From: Torymus aiolomorphi
Lineage: Eukaryota; Arthropoda; Insecta; Hymenoptera; Torymidae
Length of the DNA stretch: 64,000 nt
Assembly (NCBI GenBank): GCA_036365515.1
Contig: CM070874.1
Location: 93,661,842 to 93,725,841 of the forward strand
Direction of reading: 5' to 3'
Numbering within the stretch: position 1 is the first letter of the stretch; every line of letters begins with the position of its first letter. The notes beneath the pieces were generated by a model. It was given only the letters and a program-made list of their open reading frames with translations. It was not told where the DNA came from and ran no database searches. Positions 60,623-64,000 of the stretch are shown here, piece after piece. Both the position numbers and the translations under genes were made by a program.

Positions 60623-60756
60623 AACCTAGCTTGTTACATAAGAACTTGAGGCAGAGGTGACCGCAGTTGAATGTATTGTAATCTTGATATCTCTCATGAT
60701 TGTATTTAACTTCATTCACTCACAGATAAAGCATCAAATCAATAACTTGAAAATAA

Positions 60757-61017
60757 GAAATCGTTCAGTCTCTTTTCTTCGATACTTCTAAAAAGCGTAA
60801 GAAGACTCCTGATAAAAAGAGTAGTTTTGGTGTCTTACACAGATATAAAGTTGCGCGAAAAAATTCAACATTAGATTATGTGTACTGGGATGATGCAAAT
60901 AAACTTGTGGATCATCTTCGTTTACTGATACCTGAAAGATTGGCAGGAAATCAGAGTCACACCAATGAAATCCACTTCATCATCGAAGAGCTTCGTGAAG
61001 CTGGCTACATATACTGA
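60757..61017 (+). CDS. Small element gene with YVYWDD motif, 5' part lost
   Basis: An open frame of 87 codons preceded by a TAA at 60754, without an early ATG. It has a nuclear-localisation-like KKRKKTPDKK, then STLDYVYWDDANKLVDHLRL and a conserved end IIEELREAGYIY. This YVYWDDxNxLVDRLRLL block is one I recall from small proteins encoded beside DJR capsids and integrase in insect mobile elements. It may lack its N-terminus because of an upstream frameshift or a missing exon. Role unknown. Confidence 0.5.
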   Translation, partial: EIVQSLFFDTSKKRKKTPDKKSSFGVLHRYKVARKNSTLDYVYWDDANKLVDHLRLLIPERLAGNQSHTNEIHFIIEELREAGYIY

Positions 61018-61032
61018 GGTGCAGTTAGTACA

Positions 61033-61313
61033 ATGTTCAGTGTCAACATGAGTGTCGACGTGTTCGGACGAAATCTAAAAGAGAGAGAGAAGGAATTAGA
61101 GGTCCTCCAGGAGTGGGATATAAAATCACATCCGATGGACAGTTCGATCTTGAAAATAAGAGGTTATGCAATGTAGGAGCATCCAATAATCTACACGATG
61201 CAGTCAACATGCAATCATTACAGCGTATAGAGGAGGAAGAAGTTATGAAAGTTGTGAATGTTATTATACATGGATTTATACATGGAAGTATTTATACATG
61301 GATTGAGAAATGA
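61033..61313 (+). pseudogene. Small GPPG-motif gene, frameshifted in a GA repeat
   Basis: Begins MFSVNMSVDVFGRNLK. After AGAGAGAGAGAAGG (about 61078-61092) the frame shifts by one and continues RGPPGVGYKITSDGQFDLEN then KRLCNVGASNNLHDAVNMQS. The GPPGVGxKxTxDGxxDxxNKRLxNV block with a coiled-coil-like end is typical of short trimeric-fibre-like proteins accompanying these capsids. Fibre function is inference. The frame change lies in a slippage-prone dinucleotide run. Confidence 0.5.
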
Positions 61314-61469
61314 TTTCAATAATTTAGATGGAATAGTGGAAGCTCATCGAGTTGAATTAGATAAAAAAAATTGCTAATCTTGAGAGAGAAATTGAGAGTA
61401 TAAAAGTAATGGTACTTCAGTTGTCACATATCAGTAATACGCTGGATACCAAAGAGTCGACATCGAAGC

Positions 61470-62385
61470 ATGGATCATCGTAAGAAAGTAGTAGTAGAAG
61501 AGCTGCATAAACCTGCTCGAAGAAACTATCAAAGCTGTAAGTTTGATATGCGAGGCATGGATGAAACTTGACAAGCTGATTTAGTTGAAATGCAACCTTA
61601 TGCTCGAGAGAATGAAGATTATAGGTATTTGCTCACTATAATAGATGTATTTTCCAAATATGCGTGCGCGTACCAGTTAAGCGAAAATCCGCAGACAACG
61701 TTACAGCATTGATGAAATTAGTTTTGTCTCAAGGTCGAGTACCAAAAAATATACAGACGGATAGAGGTAAAGCATTTTACAATTCAAGCTTTCAAAATTT
61801 GATGAAGCAGTATAAGATTAACCTGTACTCCACATACAGAAACTTAAAAGCATCTATTTGTGGGAGATTCAATCGGACGCTGAAAAACAAGGTGTGGATG
61901 CAATTTAGTTTGCGTGGAAATTTTAAGTGGCTTGACATCTTATCTGATTTGGTTACTGCTTACAACAATGGGAAACACAGAACTATACGTATGAAACCAA
62001 AACATGTTACAACAGTCAACAACGCGCAGGTTCTAACACAATATTCCAGCAAGTCTCAACCTGTAAAAAAGCAAAAATTTAAAGTTAATGATAGAGTACG
62101 TATAAGCAGATTAAAGCAAGTATTTGAGAAAGGATATACGCCTAATTGGTCGACTGAGATATTTACAATAGATAAAGTATCAAAAACAAATCCTGTTACT
62201 ATTTAAAAGATTATCAAGATCATCCGGTTTGAGGTTGCTTCTATGAACAAGAACTCTTAAAAGTTAAATATCCAGATATTTATCTCGTAGAAAAAGTGAC
62301 GAAGAAACGTGGTAATCATGTTTAAGTGAAGTGGCTTGGTTTCGACAGTTCTCACAACAGTTGGATAAACATGAAAGACATATAA
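61470..62385 (+). pseudogene. Retroviral-type integrase with chromodomain, inactivated
   Basis: Starts MDHRKKVVVEELHKPARRNY. A TGA at 61569-61571 lies where the family has Trp (DET-stop-QADLVEM). The core follows: QADLVEMQPYA (first catalytic Asp), frameshift near 61670, then NIQTDRGKAFYNSSF (second Asp). ASICGRFNRTLK has Gly at 61862-61864 in place of the catalytic Glu (family VERFNRT). The C-terminus has QKFKVNDRVRISRLK and, after stops, a chromodomain-like KRGNHV-stop-VKWLGFDSSHNSWI ending at TAA 62383-62385. This integrase/chromodomain architecture is that of Polinton-type elements. At least five breaks make it non-functional. Confidence 0.8.
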
Positions 62386-62411
62386 TTTGTTCAATAATAA
62401 TAATAATAATT

Positions 62412-62477
62412 AAATAAAGAGAAAGTGGTGGGAGCCCCAATCCACGCTCCCTACCTGTGTAAACTTTCTCTTTATTT
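62412..62477. terminator. Convergent polyadenylation hairpin
   Basis: AAATAAAGAGAAAGT at 62412-62426 and its exact inverse ACTTTCTCTTTATTT at 62463-62477 flank a 36-base GC-richer loop. The left copy offers AATAAA to the rightward integrase gene and the right copy offers AATAAA to the leftward OB-like gene, so both transcripts could end here. Confidence 0.5.
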
Positions 62478-62563
62478 TTTTTCATTAAATTTATTTTACA
62501 AGCTTATTAATTTACATTACAAAGTTATGATTAAATTACAATGCTAATAATTTATTTATACAT

Positions 62564-62863
62564 TTAATCTTTACGAAATTCAAAATTTTGTTCGCCCTGA
62601 AACAATAAAAATAATTTCTGCTTATTAGCCCTCTCGACAAGTTCATCGAACAAATTCCCATTCTCCGCGAGGACCTTAGAAACTCGATTGGGAAGGAGAA
62701 CTTCGAATTCTCCATCGATGACGACAACGGCTTTCAATCCATACTTAGTGCTGACATGCTTAATTTCTGTCACAATGTACATCTTACCCTTCTCTAGTTC
62801 AGGCAGATTCTTCTTTGGAAGATAGGTGTTGGTGCAGATTCGGTTTAACATGGCAAAGTCCAT
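62564..62863 (-). CDS. Small OB-fold-like protein (possible ssDNA-binding)
   Basis: 99 intact residues: MDFAMLNRICTNTYLPKKNL, then GKMYIVTEIKHVSTKYGLKA and FEVLLPNRVSKVLAENGN. The LxELxxGKMYxVTxI...TKYG pattern is like short OB-fold proteins of insect mobile elements. It is the only intact gene in this cluster besides short ones. The ATG follows directly on a good splice acceptor, so its transcript probably has an upstream exon. Convergent with the integrase gene. Confidence 0.55.
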   Translation of the reverse strand: MDFAMLNRICTNTYLPKKNLPELEKGKMYIVTEIKHVSTKYGLKAVVVIDGEFEVLLPNRVSKVLAENGNLFDELVERANKQKLFLLFQGEQNFEFRKD

Positions 62864-62864
62864 T

Positions 62865-62935
62865 CTGAAACAGAGAGAAAGAGAGAATACTGAGTATTTT
62901 CAAAAATATTACAAGTCAATAAATAAAATACTTAC
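62865..62935 (-). other. 71-bp GT-AG intron upstream of the OB-like gene
   Basis: Minus strand TTTGAG|GTAAGTATTTT at 62936/62935 and TCTCTTTCTCTCTGTTTCAG ending at 62865, one base before the ATG. Donor and pyrimidine-rich acceptor are both strong, and the size is typical for insects. It would remove a 5' UTR intron. Confidence 0.65.
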
Positions 62936-62966
62936 CTCAAAGTATTTGAATTCTTTAGAGACTAAG

Positions 62967-63194
62967 TCATTTGCTGGGAGGCTCTCCGTTCTCGTCGATC
63001 GAAGGACTGTGCCGAATGCTCTGCCGACTCTGCTTATGTAACTCTTCGAGGGCTTCACCCTCTCCATTACGCTCACTCGTGATTGGCTCTTCTACCACAA
63101 TTTCTCCTCCCTCCTCATCACACTCACTCATGATTGGTGGTTCCACCTCTATTTCTTCATCATCATCTTGTATTAAATATCTGAGAAGTTGCAT
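62967..63194 (-). CDS. Short acidic peptide ORF upstream of the OB-like gene
   Basis: 75 residues, MQLLRYLIQDDDEEIEVEPP, with two acidic repeats (PIMSECDEEGGEIVVEEP, then PITSERNGEGEALEEL). It lies immediately before the intron donor on the same strand, so it may belong to the same transcript. Whether it is translated is unclear. Confidence 0.3.
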   Translation of the reverse strand: MQLLRYLIQDDDEEIEVEPPIMSECDEEGGEIVVEEPITSERNGEGEALEELHKQSRQSIRHSPSIDENGEPPSK

Positions 63195-63271
63195 ATCTTC
63201 TTCATAAAAGATTGCATAATGTCCCCATGGTAATGTATCTATGTTGTTTGCTAACAGATGGCGTTTATCAT

Positions 63272-63505
63272 TGTGGGAATGTAGGGACTGCGATCTTTTC
63301 TCTCACTCTAACTGCGAGAGTGGGGGAAGTAGCCATGTTGCGTACAGCGAGAAGCCGCCTGCGAGCGGCAGTCGTTGCTCGTGTCCGCTGTACTCCATCG
63401 AAGTACTACAATAAAACCTCTATTTATCAGTTAACTCCACAACTCTCTTCATTCTCTCTCCCTTCCTTCCTGGAATCTGGAGAAAGCGGGGATCATATCT
63501 CTTCA
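63272..63505 (+). mobile_element. 5' LTR of a BEL/Pao-type element
   Basis: Starts TGTGGGAATGTAGG and ends CATATCTCTTCA (234 bp), with AATAAA at about 63411. It is followed one base later by the PBS. The element continues beyond the right edge. Confidence 0.6.
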
Positions 63506-63506
63506 T

Positions 63507-63519
63507 TGGTGACCCTGAC
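63507..63519 (+). promoter_or_regulatory. BEL-type primer binding site
   Basis: TGGTGACCCTGAC, close to the TGGTGACCCCGAC commonly seen behind insect BEL/Pao LTRs. Confidence 0.6.
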
Positions 63520-64000
63520 AAAAAAGTCGCTGCTGAAGATGAGGACAGCAGGCGTGAGCCTGTTGCGGCGTGTTCTTATCGCCGCCGTCGTCTACGACGC
63601 ATCGTCTACTCCACTACTCCTTACGCGTACTCGCGAGTTATGTAAGGATAGTCACGCAGTCATCATCGCGAGTTAGCCGTGAAGGCGCTCGCCTCTGGCA
63701 ATTGACTTACGTTCTGTGCGTGCTGGCACGCTGGCGCACACGCGTAATATTGGAAATTTAATCTGGTCGACTTACGTCGTGTGCGTGCTGGCAGCCGGCG
63801 CACACGCGTAAATTTTGAAACCTGCTTAACCACAAGGACTGGTCTATGCAATCATCACTCCTCGTCAAATCTTCTCCGAGACACTTTGACAACTTAAAGC
63901 AGATCTCCGGGTGCGTTGACGCGTGAAGCCATCGTCACCGGCGCGTTTCAACGTACTCGTGGAGCAACGTTTGACCAGCTCATCTCTTCGAATCAGATCT
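63520..64000 (+). other. Leader of BEL-type element
   Basis: No complete ORF. Two ~65-bp tandem copies of GACTTACGT..GTGCGTGCTGGC....GGCGCACACGCGTAA start at about 63703 and 63768. Confidence 0.45.

Overview
The window is eukaryotic, AT-rich and almost entirely built from transposable elements and tandem repeats. GT-AG introns are visible, there is no operon structure, and no bacterial gene, tRNA or rRNA was recognised. The mix (large Gypsy elements with about 1 kb (CT)n-rich LTRs, Copia, BEL-type LTR, Penelope-like, Jockey/CR1-type non-LTR, piggyBac, TTAA MITE, foldback element, Polinton-like capsid genes) fits an insect. A parasitoid wasp or other hymenopteran is my guess, not something the sequence proves. 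No confident host gene was found. One weak exon-like open frame lies at 23613-23840.

Layout. 1-2492: 5' part of a minus-strand Gypsy element (gag start, leader, PBS, LTR). 2497-13528: an AT-rich inverted-repeat locus split by a near-complete minus-strand Gypsy element with two LTRs (3003-13100), carrying gag, PR, RT, RNase H, IN and an extra GC-rich 3' ORF. 13600-18103: AT-rich DNA, then a foldback-type repeat element. 18104-22607: a decayed piggyBac element with a 1,192-bp solo LTR inserted in it. 22912-23439: a TTAA MITE. 25046-28821: a Copia element disabled by a nonsense codon and 3' truncated. 28886-39095: a 19-bp minisatellite, a decayed minus-strand Gypsy element, its very long leader and a mirror-image LTR-like block. 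39675-39950: a long CA microsatellite. 42642-43735: a Penelope-like relic. 44553-46925: relic of a second Gypsy lineage. 47036-48283: a non-LTR fragment. 48556-54053: a 5.5-kb palindrome whose right arm runs into a 90-bp minisatellite (53740-56545) with a 900-bp higher-order repeat. 57988-63194: a cluster of virus-like genes. 63272-64000: start of a BEL-type LTR element.

The most interesting part is 57988-63194. It holds a double-jelly-roll capsid-like gene, a penton/minor-capsid-like gene, a putative exonuclease-like gene, two small genes, a retroviral-type integrase with chromodomain and a small OB-fold-like protein. The two capsid-like genes each have the same TATA motif (GGGCTATATAA) upstream. 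This resembles a Polinton/Maverick (adintovirus-like) element. Several of its genes have frameshifts or stops, so this copy is probably dead. No PolB, packaging ATPase or protease gene lies in view.

The second most interesting item is the spliced-looking extra ORF of the 3003-13100 Gypsy element. It sits where env would be but encodes a coiled-coil protein ending in a Cys/His cluster.
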